Shown here: in pieces, positions 8,426 through 18,470 of the stretch
Numbering within the stretch: the stretch's first letter is position 1
Layout: every line of letters begins with the position of its first letter
Origin: Streptomyces parvulus
GTDB lineage: Bacteria; Actinomycetota; Actinomycetes; Streptomycetales; Streptomycetaceae
Direction of reading: 5' to 3'
Assembly (NCBI RefSeq): GCF_014648855.1
Contig: NZ_BMRX01000005.1
Location: forward strand, 310,001-374,000
DNA: 64,000 bases
Notes under the pieces: model-generated
Told to the model about the DNA's origin: nothing
Databases searched by the model: none
The model's input: only the letters and a program-made list of their open reading frames with translations
Made by a program: the position numbers and the translations under genes

Positions 8426-9075
8426 ATGGGGGCGAGTGCGTACGACAGGGAGCGGCTGGAGGAGGCGGCTCGGGGGGCTCGGACGTTGTCGGAGGCGCTG
8501 CGTAGGTTGGGGGTGGATCCGAAGAGCTGGAAACGGCGGTACATCTTCGATCGGATGCGGAAGCTGGGGGTGGACGTCTCACACTTCGAGCGCGAGGGAG
8601 CGAAGTGGACCAGGGAGATCCTGGAGGCGGTCGTCGCCGAATCGGCAAGTGTCTACGACGTCCTGCGTCGGCTCGGACTCCCGCCGGTCGGTGGGCACCA
8701 TGCGAACATCTCCCGACGCATCAAGGCCTATGGCATCGACACCTCGCATTTCGCACCGGTGGTCCGCACGGAGCGGCAGCGACTCAACCAGCGACGCCGG
8801 ACCCCGGCAGAGATCCTTGTCGAGGACACGTCGGGCAGTGTCCAGGCGGACCCCGGGCAGCCGTCTGAAGAGGGCGATGCGAGCTTGGCACGGAGGAGCG
8901 CTGCGCGCTCTGCGACGTTGAGCCCGTGTGGCTGGGGGAGCCTCTGCCCCTGGAGGTCGATCACATCGATGGCAACTGGCGGAACAACCGTCTGGAGAAT
9001 CTTCGCCTCCTGTGTCCCAACTGCCATTCGACGACGGACAGTTACCGCGGCAGGGGAAAGAGGCTCTCCTCATGA
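8426..9075 (+). pseudogene. HNH endonuclease gene disrupted by frameshifts
   Basis: The first frame (from ATG 8426) encodes about 135 residues with two copies of a helix-turn-helix-like unit ending in DVSHF and DTSHF, as in the downstream gene. The HNH domain CALCDVEPVWLGE, LEVDHIDGNWRNNRLENLRL and LCPNCHS follows in a different frame and stops at 9073-9075. Comparison with the intact paralogue suggests two breaks: one near 8836-8845 (an intermediate frame reads RTPGSRLKRAM) and one near 8878-8883. The product cannot be read as one protein, so it is a decaying gene unless there are sequencing errors. The ATG of the intact paralogue overlaps this stop (ATGA), so the pair was once an operon. 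Confidence 0.7.
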
Positions 9076-9614
9076 CCGGTCGGAGGCCCCGCCCCACGGA
9101 GGAGGAGCTGCGAACGGCAGTCGCCGCCTCGAGCTCCCTGGCCGAGGTCCTACGCAGTCTGGGCCGACCGGGCAACGGCTCACAACGTGGGCAGCTACGC
9201 AGATGGATTGCCGAGCATCAGATCTCGACATCACATTTCCTCGGGCAGGCTCATCGAAGGGGGAAACCCGCCACGAACGCCAAGCATCCGAGTGAGGTGC
9301 TGGTGAAGCACAGTGGTGCGCACCGCAGCAACACCAAGCGTCTGCGCCGGGCGATCCTCCTTGTCGGTGTCGCTGAAGCGTGCGCTCGTTGCGGCGTGGG
9401 CCCCGAGTGGCTCGGTAGACCGATGACCCTGGAAATTGATCACATCAACGGCGACTGGAGCGACGACCGGCAGGAGAATCTCCGGCTGCTGTGCCCGAAC
9501 TGCCACGCCATCACCAACACGTGGTGCCGAGGAGGGCAAAGCAAGAGGCAACCGCCGACCGGTAGCATGGCCGATCACGCGGCCGTGTTGGAATGGCAGA
9601 CAAGCGGCGCTTAG
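9072..9614 (+). CDS. HNH endonuclease family protein, intact paralogue
   Basis: 180 residues. The N-terminal half is a helical, HTH-like region (EELRTAVAASSSLAEVLRSL, then STSHFLGQAHRRGK). The C-terminal half is an HNH nuclease module with two zinc-type pairs, CARCGVGPEWLG and LCPNCHA, and the catalytic centre LEIDHINGDWSDDR plus ENLRLLCPNC. Such proteins cut DNA with a metal ion; the biological role of this chromosomal family is unknown. The start overlaps the stop of the disrupted paralogue. The last 12 codons lie inside the tRNA-Leu gene and the stop codon is its anticodon, so the true protein may be shorter in function or the tail is fortuitous. Confidence 0.8.
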   Translation: MTGRRPRPTEEELRTAVAASSSLAEVLRSLGRPGNGSQRGQLRRWIAEHQISTSHFLGQAHRRGKPATNAKHPSEVLVKHSGAHRSNTKRLRRAILLVGVAEACARCGVGPEWLGRPMTLEIDHINGDWSDDRQENLRLLCPNCHAITNTWCRGGQSKRQPPTGSMADHAAVLEWQTSGA

Positions 9615-9661
9615 AACGCCGTGGGTGAAAGCCCGTGTGGGTTCGAGTCCCACCGGCCGCA
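9579..9661 (+). tRNA. tRNA-Leu (anticodon UAG)
   Basis: The acceptor stem GCGGCCG pairs with CGGCCGC. The anticodon stem CGGCG/CGCCG closes the 7-base loop CTTAGAA, giving anticodon TAG (reads CUA). A long class II variable arm (GGGTGAAAGCCC) and the T-arm GTGGG-TTCGAGT-CCCAC follow. Length is 83 without an encoded CCA. The gene overlaps the 3' end of the upstream HNH open frame. Confidence 0.96.
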
Positions 9662-9670
9662 CACACGCAC

Positions 9671-9701
9671 AGAGGGGGCCGCTCAACGAGCAGCCCCCTC
9701 T
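9671..9701. terminator. Hairpin between tRNA-Leu and rdgB
   Basis: AGAGGGGGC and GCCCCCTCT form a 9-bp stem, with an inner GCTC/GAGC pairing. It lies 9 bp past the tRNA and 5 bp before the rdgB stop, so it can serve both convergent transcripts. Confidence 0.7.
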
Positions 9702-9706
9702 CAGCG

Positions 9707-10309
9707 TCAGCCCAACAGCTCCCGCACCACCGGCACCAGCGCCCTGAACGCCTTCCCCCGGTGGCTGATCGCGTTCTTCTCGGTTGCCGTCAGTTCCGCG
9801 CACGTTCGGGTCTCGCCGTCCGGCTGCAGGATCGGGTCGTAGCCGAAGCCGCCCGTGCCGGCGGGGGTGTGGCGGAGGGTGCCGCGGAGTTGGCCCTCGA
9901 CCACGCGCTCCGTGCCGTCGGGCAGGGCGAGCGCCGCCGCGCAGGCGAAGTGGGCGCCCCGGTGTTCGTCGGCGATGTCGCCGATCTGGGCGAGGAGGAG
10001 GTCCAGGTTGGCCTGGTCGTCGCCGTGCCGGCCGGCCCAGCGGGCGGAGAAGATGCCCGGCGCGCCGTTCAGGACGTCGACGCAGAGGCCGGAGTCGTCG
10101 GCGACGGCGGGCAGGCCGGTGGCCTGGGCGAGGGCGTGGGCCTTGAGCAGGGCGTTCTCGGCGAAGGTGACGCCGGTTTCCTTGACGTCGGGGATCTCCG
10201 GGTAGGCGTCCGCGCCGACGAGTTCGTGGGGCAGGCCCGCGTCGGCGAGGATGGCCCTCAGTTCGGTGATCTTTCCGGCGTTACGGGTGGCGAGGATCAG
10301 GCGGGTCAT
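9707..10309 (-). CDS. rdgB: Non-canonical purine NTP pyrophosphatase (RdgB/HAM1)
   Basis: 200 residues, the standard size. The N-terminus RLILATRNAGKITELRAIL is the nucleotide-binding start of the ITPase family. ADDSGLCVDVLNGAPGIFSA (residues ~70-90) carries the metal-binding DDSG. GTGGFGYDPI and the C-terminal ISHRGKAF complete the family motifs. It hydrolyses dITP, XTP and ITP to monophosphates, cleaning the nucleotide pool in the cytoplasm. It follows a small lipoprotein gene and rph on the same strand, an arrangement common in actinobacteria. Confidence 0.95.
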   Translation of the reverse strand: MTRLILATRNAGKITELRAILADAGLPHELVGADAYPEIPDVKETGVTFAENALLKAHALAQATGLPAVADDSGLCVDVLNGAPGIFSARWAGRHGDDQANLDLLLAQIGDIADEHRGAHFACAAALALPDGTERVVEGQLRGTLRHTPAGTGGFGYDPILQPDGETRTCAELTATEKNAISHRGKAFRALVPVVRELLG

Positions 10310-10361
10310 GGGGTCCAGTATCGCCGGACCCCGGTCCGCGCACCCCGGGCCGGGGTCATCC

Positions 10362-10766
10362 CTACGGCGTGCAGACCTTGGTCAGTTCGCCGGCCGCGTC
10401 GGTGACGGGGCTGAGGTCGGGGGTGCTGTCGCCGTTCTCGACGGAGGTCCGGACGTTGTCCACGGCCTTGCCGAGGTCGTCGACGGCCTGGTTGACGTCC
10501 GTGTTGTCGGTCTGGTCGCCGATCCTGTCCAGGTTCTTGTCGATGGAGTCGAGGGACTCCTCCCACTGGGTGGGGTCGGACGTGTTCTCCACGGCCTGCT
10601 GGAGTTCGGTGACGCTGTCGGCTATCGCGTCCGCCGTGCGTACGCAGTCGAGGGCTTTGTCGACGGCCTCGCAGCCGGTGGTGAGGCCGGCGGTCAGGGC
10701 GACGGCGGCCAGCGCGGTGGCGACGGTCGCGGTGCGGCGAAGGCTGCGGTGGCGGCTCGCGGCCAT
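10362..10766 (-). CDS. Small secreted lipoprotein, helical, function unknown
   Basis: 134 residues from the ATG at 10766, which has GGGAGGACC upstream; an in-frame ATG-like start at 10790 lacks one. The N-terminus has Arg residues, a hydrophobic stretch and a probable lipobox ending GLTTGC, so the mature protein would start at Cys and be anchored outside the membrane. The rest is acidic and helical with Asn/Asp-rich spacing (ENTSDPTQWEESLDSIDKNL). Between rph and rdgB, this gene position often holds such a protein in Streptomyces. Two more Cys (LDCVRT and the final VCTP) could form a disulfide. No known domain recognised. Confidence 0.65.
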   Translation of the reverse strand: MAASRHRSLRRTATVATALAAVALTAGLTTGCEAVDKALDCVRTADAIADSVTELQQAVENTSDPTQWEESLDSIDKNLDRIGDQTDNTDVNQAVDDLGKAVDNVRTSVENGDSTPDLSPVTDAAGELTKVCTP

Positions 10767-10937
10767 GGATCTCGGTCCTCCCCTGGGCAACGGGCCGGGC
10801 GGCCCGTGTGCGGTGCGGCGTCGGGCGTACGGCCGGTGGGGCCGTACGCCCGTGGTGCTGTACTGCTAGGGACGCGGTCGCGAGCGGGTGAGTTGCGTGT
10901 CCGCACGCACTTCCTTGAGGCGCCTTTGGGCCGCCCT

Positions 10938-11675
<738 letters not shown>

Positions 11676-11700
11676 GCGGGTGAGCCTAGCGGCCATGCGG

Positions 11701-11747
11701 AAGGGGCCCCGACCGCGGTGTGAAGGCCGCCGCGGTCAGGGCCCCTT
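11701..11747 (-). terminator. Stem-loop terminator after nagF
   Basis: AAGGGGCCC-C-GACCGCGG pairs with CCGCGGTC-A-GGGCCCCTT, a 17-bp stem with one mismatch, 22 bp past the nagF stop and just upstream of rph. Confidence 0.7.
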
Positions 11748-11769
11748 GCCGGTGGGCCCGGGGGCCGGG

Positions 11770-12003
11770 TCACATCATGTCTTCGATTTCCGCCGCGATC
11801 GGGTCGGCGTCGGTGCCGATGACGACCTGGATGGCGGTGCCCATCTTGACGACGCCGTGGGCGCCGGCGGCCTTCAGGGCGGCTTCGTTGACCAGCGCGG
11901 GGTCGTTGACCTCGGTGCGGAGGCGGGTGATGCAGCCCTCGATCTCGTCGATGTTCTCGATGCCGCCGAGGCCGGCGACGATCTTCTCAGCCTTGCTGGC
12001 CAT
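11770..12003 (-). CDS. nagF: PTS N-acetylglucosamine EIIB domain protein
   Basis: 77 residues, a free-standing EIIB of the glucose/GlcNAc superfamily. The phosphorylated Cys is C24 in EIEGCITRLRTEV, the family site. It takes phosphate from EIIA(Crr) and passes it to GlcNAc carried by the EIIC permeases encoded divergently at 12160 and 13682. The small size and the ATG at 12003 with an upstream AGAAGGAA region fit. The name follows the S. coelicolor nagF-nagE1-nagE2 arrangement as I know it. The shared upstream region holds a DasR-type operator. Confidence 0.88.
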   Translation of the reverse strand: MASKAEKIVAGLGGIENIDEIEGCITRLRTEVNDPALVNEAALKAAGAHGVVKMGTAIQVVIGTDADPIAAEIEDMM

Positions 12004-12118
12004 GTTCCTTCTCCCTGATCCGAACCGCTTTGTCGCAGTAACCCACAGTTGGCCCATCTTCGCGAGCCATCGTGTGGCGGGTGCCGAATGATGGCGTCAC
12101 GGCGACGGAGCGCCGTCA

Positions 12119-12134
12119 ACTGGTCTACACCAGT
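12119..12134. promoter_or_regulatory. DasR-type operator (dre) between nagF and nagE1
   Basis: ACTGGTCTACACCAGT is a near-perfect palindrome matching the DasR consensus (ACTGGTCTAGACCACT-like). It lies 26 bp before the nagE1 ATG and 115 bp before nagF, so it can repress both until glucosamine-6-phosphate releases DasR. Confidence 0.85.
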
Positions 12135-12159
12135 GTACCGGCGACCGGATGGAGACCGG

Positions 12160-13455
12160 ATGAGTGCCGACAGCGCGGTCAGTCCCGCTCGCGCACGCTG
12201 GAACAAGGCGTTCCAGGGCTTGCAGAAGATGGGTCGCAGTCTTCAGCTGCCCATCGCGGTCCTGCCCGCCGCGGGCATTCTCAACCGGCTCGGGCAGCCG
12301 GACGTGTTCGGCGACGACGGTCTGGGCTGGTCGAACGTCTCGAAGGTGATGATCGGTGCGGGCGGTGCGCTGCTCGACGGTTCGCTGGGGCTGCCGCTGC
12401 TGTTCTGCGTGGGCGTGGCCATCGGGATGGCGAAGAAGGCGGACGGCTCGACGGCGCTGGCGGCGGTGGCGGGGTTCCTCGTCTACTGGAACGTGCTGCG
12501 GCAGTTTCCCGAGGACTGTCCGGAGGGTGCGGAGGCCATCCCGCAGATCGGGTGCCGGCTGACCGACGGGTCGGAGACGGTGACGGCGTTCACCTACCAG
12601 AACCCGGGCGTCTTCGGCGGCATCGTGATGGGGCTGCTGACGGCCTACTTCTGGCAGCGTTTCCACCGGACGAAGCTGGTGGACTGGCTCGGCTTCTTCA
12701 ACGGGCGCCGGCTGGTGCCGATCATCATGGCGTTCACGGCGATCGTGTTCGCGGCGCTGTGCCTGTGGGTGTGGCCGCCGATCGGCAGTGCGCTGGAGAG
12801 CTTCAGCGACTGGCTCAACGACCTGGGCGCGTGGGGCTCGGGCATCTTCGGCCTGGCGAACCGGGCGCTGCTGGTGATCGGGCTGCACCAGTTCCTGAAC
12901 GTGCCGATGTGGTTCCAGTTCGGCACGTACACGAAGCCGGACGGCACGGTGGTGCACGGTGACATCAACATGTTCCTGGCGGGCGATCCGACGGCGGGGC
13001 AGTTCACGACGGGCTTCTTCCCGATCATGATGTTCGCGCTGCCGGCGGCGGCGCTGGCGATCACGCACTGCGCGAAGCCGCACCGGCGCAAGGAGGTCGG
13101 GGGCCTGATGCTCTCGGTGGCGCTGACGTCGTTCGTGACGGGGATCACGGAGCCGCTGGAGTACTCGTTCCTGTTCATCGCGCCGGCGCTGTACGCGGTG
13201 CACGCGGTGCTGACGGGTGTGTCGATGGCGGTGACGTGGGGGCTGGGCGTGAAGGACGGGTTCAGCTTCTCGGCGGGTCTGATCGACTACGTCATCAACT
13301 GGAACCTGGCGACCAGGCCGTGGTTGATCATTCCGATCGGGTTGTGCTTCGCGGCGGTGTATTACGTGGTCTTCCGGTTCGCGATCACAAAGTTCGATCT
13401 GAAGACTCCGGGCCGTGAGCCGGAGGACGAGGTGGAGGACGTCACGAAGGTGTAG
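12160..13455 (+). CDS. nagE1: PTS EIIC permease, N-acetylglucosamine/glucose family
   Basis: 431 residues. About ten membrane helices with the EIIC core: GRSLQLPIAVLPAAGILNRL at the N-terminus, FFNGRRLVPIIMAF in the middle and the substrate-site segment SFVTGITEPLEYSFLFIAP near residue 325. It lacks its own EIIB and EIIA domains, so it must use the separate EIIB (NagF). The ATG at 12160 has GGAG six bases upstream. An unusual insert CPEGAEAIPQIGCRLTDGSE (residues ~123-142) with two Cys distinguishes it from the second permease. A hairpin terminator follows. Confidence 0.88.
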   Translation: MSADSAVSPARARWNKAFQGLQKMGRSLQLPIAVLPAAGILNRLGQPDVFGDDGLGWSNVSKVMIGAGGALLDGSLGLPLLFCVGVAIGMAKKADGSTALAAVAGFLVYWNVLRQFPEDCPEGAEAIPQIGCRLTDGSETVTAFTYQNPGVFGGIVMGLLTAYFWQRFHRTKLVDWLGFFNGRRLVPIIMAFTAIVFAALCLWVWPPIGSALESFSDWLNDLGAWGSGIFGLANRALLVIGLHQFLNVPMWFQFGTYTKPDGTVVHGDINMFLAGDPTAGQFTTGFFPIMMFALPAAALAITHCAKPHRRKEVGGLMLSVALTSFVTGITEPLEYSFLFIAPALYAVHAVLTGVSMAVTWGLGVKDGFSFSAGLIDYVINWNLATRPWLIIPIGLCFAAVYYVVFRFAITKFDLKTPGREPEDEVEDVTKV

Positions 13456-13494
13456 ACCTCACGTACCCTCACGTACGCTTTGAGCGTGGTCTCG

Positions 13495-13529
13495 CGAAGG
13501 CCCCCGGACCTCCCGGCCGGGGGCCTTCG
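13495..13529 (+). terminator. Hairpin terminator after nagE1
   Basis: CGAAGGCCCCCGG and its exact complement form a 13-bp stem with a 9-base loop, 40 bp past the stop. Confidence 0.75.
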
Positions 13530-13632
13530 GCACGCCCTCGTGCGTGTCTGAGCTGGGATCTTGAGCAAGTACTGCGCGTAGCGCTGCGGTTGCGGAATCG
13601 CGGGTTCCTTACGCGGCCTTCATCGTGCTACA

Positions 13633-13665
13633 ACAGGTCTACACCACTGAGTGGTGTAGACCACC
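13633..13665. promoter_or_regulatory. Two back-to-back DasR operators upstream of nagE2
   Basis: ACAGGTCTACACCACT (13633-13648) and AGTGGTGTAGACCACC (13650-13665) are two dre-like sites facing each other. Together they form a perfect 27-bp palindrome (13636-13662) with a single central base. The ATG of nagE2 is 16 bp away, so a bound repressor would block transcription or early elongation. Confidence 0.85.
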
Positions 13666-13681
13666 ACCCGATGGAGGAAGT

Positions 13682-14932
13682 ATGAGCACCGCCACCGACA
13701 AGGCGGCCCCCGCAAAGAAGCGGGGATCTGGTCTTTTCCAGGGTCTTCAGAAGGTCGGCCGCAGCCTTCAGCTGCCGATCGCCGTGCTCCCGGCGGCGGG
13801 CATCATGGTCCGGCTCGGCCAGGACGACATCTTCGGCAAGGACGGCCTCGGCTGGGACCGCGTCGCCGCGGTCTTCAACAACGCCGGCGGTGCCCTGACC
13901 GGATCGCTGCCGATCCTGTTCTGCATCGGCGTGGCCATCGGCTTCGCCAAGAAGGCGGACGGTTCGACGGCCCTGGCCGCGGTGGTCGGCTTCCTCGTCT
14001 ACAGCAAGGTCCTGGAGGCCTTCCCGGTCACCGAGGCGGTGGTCAAGAACGGCGAGGACGTCGCCGCGACGTACAACGACCCCGGGGTGCTCGGCGGCAT
14101 CATCATGGGTCTGCTGGCCGCCGTGCTGTGGCAGCGCTTCCACCGCACCAGGCTGGTGGACTGGCTCGGCTTCTTCAACGGGCGCCGGCTGGTGCCGATC
14201 ATCATGGCCTTCGTCGGCATCGTGGTCGGTGTCTTCTTCGGCCTGGTCTGGGAGCCCATCGGCACCGGCATCTCCAACTTCGGCGAGTGGATGACGGGCC
14301 TCGGCTCGGGCGGCGCGGCGCTGTTCGGCGGCGTGAACCGGGCGCTGATCCCGGTCGGCATGCACCAGTTCGTGAACACGGTCGCCTGGTTCCAGCTCGG
14401 CGACTTCACCAACTCCGCCGGTGAGGTCGTGCACGGCGACATCACCCGCTTCCTGGCCGGTGACCCGTCCGCGGGCATCTTCCAGTCCGGCTTCTTCCCG
14501 ATCATGATGTTCGGTCTGCCGGCCGCCGCGATCGCCATCGCGCACACCGCCCGCCCGGAGCGCCGCAAGGCCGTCCTCGGCATGATGGTCTCGCTCGCCC
14601 TGACCTCGTTCGTCACGGGTGTGACCGAGCCGATCGAGTTCTCCTTCATGTTCATCGCGCCGGTCCTGTACGTGCTGCACGCGGTGCTCACCGCGATATC
14701 CATGGCGGTCACCTGGGGCCTGGGTGTGCACGCGGGCTTCAACTTCTCGGCCGGTGCCATCGACTACGCCCTCAACTGGCACCTGGCCACCAAGCCATGG
14801 CTGATCATCCCGATCGGCCTGGTGTTCGCGGCGATCTACTACGTGACGTTCCGCTTCGCGATCGTCAAGTTCGACCTGAAGACCCCGGGCCGCGAGCCCG
14901 AGGAGGAGGTCGAGGACCTCACCAAGGCGTGA
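13682..14932 (+). CDS. nagE2: PTS EIIC permease for N-acetylglucosamine
   Basis: 416 residues. Close paralogue of the preceding EIIC, sharing GRSLQLPIAVLPAAGI, FFNGRRLVPIIMAF and SFVTGVTEPIEFSFMFIAP. It starts at ATG 13682 with GGAGGAAG upstream. In S. coelicolor the second of the two permeases is the main GlcNAc importer, so nagE2 is the likely functional name here; this is by position and similarity. Its own promoter and double dre site indicate independent control from nagE1. Codon use is typical of highly expressed Streptomyces genes (many GGC, GTC and ATC). Confidence 0.88.
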   Translation: MSTATDKAAPAKKRGSGLFQGLQKVGRSLQLPIAVLPAAGIMVRLGQDDIFGKDGLGWDRVAAVFNNAGGALTGSLPILFCIGVAIGFAKKADGSTALAAVVGFLVYSKVLEAFPVTEAVVKNGEDVAATYNDPGVLGGIIMGLLAAVLWQRFHRTRLVDWLGFFNGRRLVPIIMAFVGIVVGVFFGLVWEPIGTGISNFGEWMTGLGSGGAALFGGVNRALIPVGMHQFVNTVAWFQLGDFTNSAGEVVHGDITRFLAGDPSAGIFQSGFFPIMMFGLPAAAIAIAHTARPERRKAVLGMMVSLALTSFVTGVTEPIEFSFMFIAPVLYVLHAVLTAISMAVTWGLGVHAGFNFSAGAIDYALNWHLATKPWLIIPIGLVFAAIYYVTFRFAIVKFDLKTPGREPEEEVEDLTKA

Positions 14933-14946
14933 GCGTCCGCCGCACG

Positions 14947-14995
14947 GCATGACGAGGGCCCCGGAACCGGCAAGGTTCCGGGGCCTTCGTCATGC
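14947..14995. terminator. Long bidirectional hairpin terminator after nagE2
   Basis: GCATGACGA-g-GGCCCCGGAACC pairs with GGTTCCGGGGCC-t-TCGTCATGC around a 5-base loop, a 22-pair stem with one mismatch. It lies between nagE2 and the convergent metallo-hydrolase gene. Confidence 0.8.
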
Positions 14996-15033
14996 GTCCT
15001 TCGTGCGTCCCGCGCACGTGCGCGGCCGGGGTG

Positions 15034-15786
15034 CTAGACCTCGTAGACCGCGCCCGTCCTCGCGACCTCGACCGACCCGTCGTAGACCTCGCGCGCGTCG
15101 GCCAGGTTGATCCCGGGGTCGGTCCACGGCGGGATGTGGGTGAGCACCAGGCGCCGGGCGCCGGCCCGGGCGGCGGTCTGGCCCGCCTCGCGGCCGTTGA
15201 GGTGGAGGTCGGGGATGTTCTCCTTGCCGTGCGTGAAGGCGGCCTCGCACAGGAACAGGTCCGTGTCGCGGGCGAGTTCGTCCAGCGCGGGCGTGACGCC
15301 CGTGTCGCCGGAGTAGGTGAGCGAGCGTCCGCCGTGCTCGACGCGGATGGCGTAGGCCTCCACGGGGTGGGCGACCCGCTCGGTGTGCACGGTGAGGGGG
15401 CCGACCTCGAACGTGGAGGGCTTGACCGTGTGGAAGTCGAACACCTCGCTCATGGAGGAGGCCGAGGGGGTGTCGGCGTAGGCGGTGGTGAGCCGGTGCT
15501 CGGTGCCCTCGGGTCCGTAGACCGGGAGGGGGGCGCAGCGGCCGCCGTCGTGCCGGTAGTAGCGCGCCACGAAGTAGGCGCACATGTCGATGCAGTGGTC
15601 GGAGTGCAGGTGGCTGAGGAAGATCGCGTCGAGGTCGTAGAGACCGCAGTGGCGCTGCAGCTCGCCGAGGGCACCGTTGCCCATGTCGAGGAGCAGCCGG
15701 AAGCCGTCGGCCTCGACGAGGTAGCTCGAGCAGGCCGATTCCGCGGACGGGAAGGACCCCGAGCAGCCGACGACGGTGAGCTTCAT
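15034..15786 (-). CDS. Metallo-beta-lactamase fold hydrolase
   Basis: 250 residues. The metal site HLHSDHCIDM (H-x-H-x-D-H) lies near residue 60. YSGDTGVTPALDELARD supplies the second Asp and LVLTHIPPWTDP the last His. The arrangement resembles the RNase Z/AtsA-like and cyclic-nucleotide phosphodiesterase-like branch of the superfamily. The N-terminus MKLTVVGCSGSFPS is typical of this branch. Substrate unknown. The start at 15786 has an AGGTTTC region rather than a strong ribosome site. It is convergent with nagE2 and upstream of a divergent PemK-like gene. Confidence 0.85.
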   Translation of the reverse strand: MKLTVVGCSGSFPSAESACSSYLVEADGFRLLLDMGNGALGELQRHCGLYDLDAIFLSHLHSDHCIDMCAYFVARYYRHDGGRCAPLPVYGPEGTEHRLTTAYADTPSASSMSEVFDFHTVKPSTFEVGPLTVHTERVAHPVEAYAIRVEHGGRSLTYSGDTGVTPALDELARDTDLFLCEAAFTHGKENIPDLHLNGREAGQTAARAGARRLVLTHIPPWTDPGINLADAREVYDGSVEVARTGAVYEV

Positions 15787-15989
15787 GAAGCAGAAACCTC
15801 CGCTGGCGCGTGTGGAGAGACGGGGGTCGTGCGGTCCGTCGAGCGTAAGGCGCAAAACGCCGGGTCGCTCCTCCGCCAGGGTCCGTTGTGGGCGAACTCA
15901 CCTGCGGTGTCACCGGTTCGGCTGGAACCGGGGCGCGTGGGGTCGCCGAAGGGGCGCACGGTCCGCGTGTGCGCCGGTACCGTCTCGGT

Positions 15990-16454
15990 ATGCACACGTC
16001 CTGGTGGCTCGCCCTCGCGGCGGTGGTCCTGCTCGCAGCCGTCGCCACGGTCGTCGACGGCTGGGGCCGCGGGCGTCGCCCTCCCCGGCCGGGCGGCAGC
16101 CGGCGGCCGCCGGGGCGCCCCACGGGTCCCCGCGCCCGGTCCACGCGGCCGAGGCCCGCGGAGATCTGGTGGGCGAACGTGCCGTACGAGGACACGGCCG
16201 GTGCGAAGGACCGGCCGTGCCTGGTGATCTCGGTGCGCGGGCGGCGGGTGCTGGTCGCGAAGATCACCACGCGGCACCGGGACGGGCGGTCCGGGGTGAT
16301 CACGCTGCCGCCCGGCTCGGTCGGGGACGCGCGGGGGCGGACGAGCTTCCTGGAGACGGACGAGCTGCGCGAGGTGCCCGTCGGGGACTTCCGGCGCCGG
16401 GTGGGTGTGGTGGACCCGGTCCTGTGGGACCAGGTCCGTCACCTCGCGCGGTAG
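15990..16454 (+). CDS. Membrane-tethered PemK/MazF-fold protein
   Basis: 154 residues. An N-terminal membrane helix (WWLALAAVVLLAAVATVV) is followed by an Arg/Pro-rich linker, then a PemK/MazF-like domain: AEIWWANVPYEDTAGAKDRP, CLVISVRGRRVLVAKITT and ELREVPVGDFRRRVGVV. PemK/MazF proteins are normally soluble RNases paired with an antitoxin. Here the fold is tied to the membrane, and no antitoxin gene is next to it: the convergent cysM is 7 bp away and the upstream gene is a hydrolase. It may have a housekeeping or non-toxic role. Start ATG at 15990; no strong ribosome site is visible. Confidence 0.75.
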   Translation: MHTSWWLALAAVVLLAAVATVVDGWGRGRRPPRPGGSRRPPGRPTGPRARSTRPRPAEIWWANVPYEDTAGAKDRPCLVISVRGRRVLVAKITTRHRDGRSGVITLPPGSVGDARGRTSFLETDELREVPVGDFRRRVGVVDPVLWDQVRHLAR

Positions 16455-16461
16455 CCCGCCG

Positions 16462-17899
<1,438 letters not shown>

Positions 17900-17990
17900 G
17901 GGCTCATCGTATCGATTCCCGGTGCGCCTTCCGGAGTGTGATATCGCATCGTGGACGATTTTCGTCCGCGATGCGGGATGACCCATGCGA

Positions 17991-18413
17991 TCAGTAGGCC
18001 TCCACGACCTTGACCTCCTCCTCCGTGACCTCGCCATCCACGATGCGGAACGAGCGGAACTGGAAGTCGCCGGCGCCGTCGGCGTCCGCGGTGGAGACCA
18101 GGACGTAGTGCGCGCCGGGCTCGTTGGCGTAGCTGATGTCGGTGCGGGAGGGATAGGCCTCGGTGGCGGTGTGCGAGTGGTAGATGACCGCCGGCTCCTC
18201 GTCGCGGTCGTCCAGTTCGCGGTAGAGCTTGAGCAGGTCCTGCGAGTCGAACTCGTAGAAGGTGGGCGAGCGGGCCGCGTTCAGCATCGGGACGAACCGC
18301 TCGGGGCGGTCCTGGCCCTCGGGGCCGGCCACCACGCCGCACGCCTCGTCGGGGTGGTCCTCGCGCGCGTGGGCGACGATCTGGTCGTACAGGGCCTGGG
18401 TGATGGTCAGCAT
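17991..18413 (-). CDS. mec: Mec, JAMM/MPN+ metalloprotease of the CysO pathway
   Basis: 140 residues. The zinc site is IYHSHTATEAYPSRTDI: the H-x-H...S-x-x-D JAMM motif, with a Glu earlier in PDEACGVVAG. Known homologues in M. tuberculosis hydrolyse CysO-Cys to release cysteine. Here it may also trim the C-terminal Met-Ala from CysO. It precedes the leader peptide, cysO and cysM on the same strand and has a terminator for the upstream permease 20 bp before it. ATG at 18413. Confidence 0.9.
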   Translation of the reverse strand: MLTITQALYDQIVAHAREDHPDEACGVVAGPEGQDRPERFVPMLNAARSPTFYEFDSQDLLKLYRELDDRDEEPAVIYHSHTATEAYPSRTDISYANEPGAHYVLVSTADADGAGDFQFRSFRIVDGEVTEEEVKVVEAY

Positions 18414-18433
18414 GCGGCCCAGGATAAGCAGAA

Positions 18434-18470
18434 GGGCCGGCCCGTACCGAGGGGTGGTACGGACCGGCCC
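18434..18470 (-). terminator. Hairpin terminator after the amino-acid permease
   Basis: GGGCCGG-c-CCGTACC pairs with GGTACGG-a-CCGGCCC, a 15-position stem with one mismatch. It is 88 bp past the permease stop and 21 bp before the mec start. Confidence 0.65.

Noticed and set aside
8830..9295. Continuation of the first HNH frame to 9295 as one 289-residue protein
   Set aside because: After about residue 135 the sequence loses all family likeness, while the HNH motif is in another frame.
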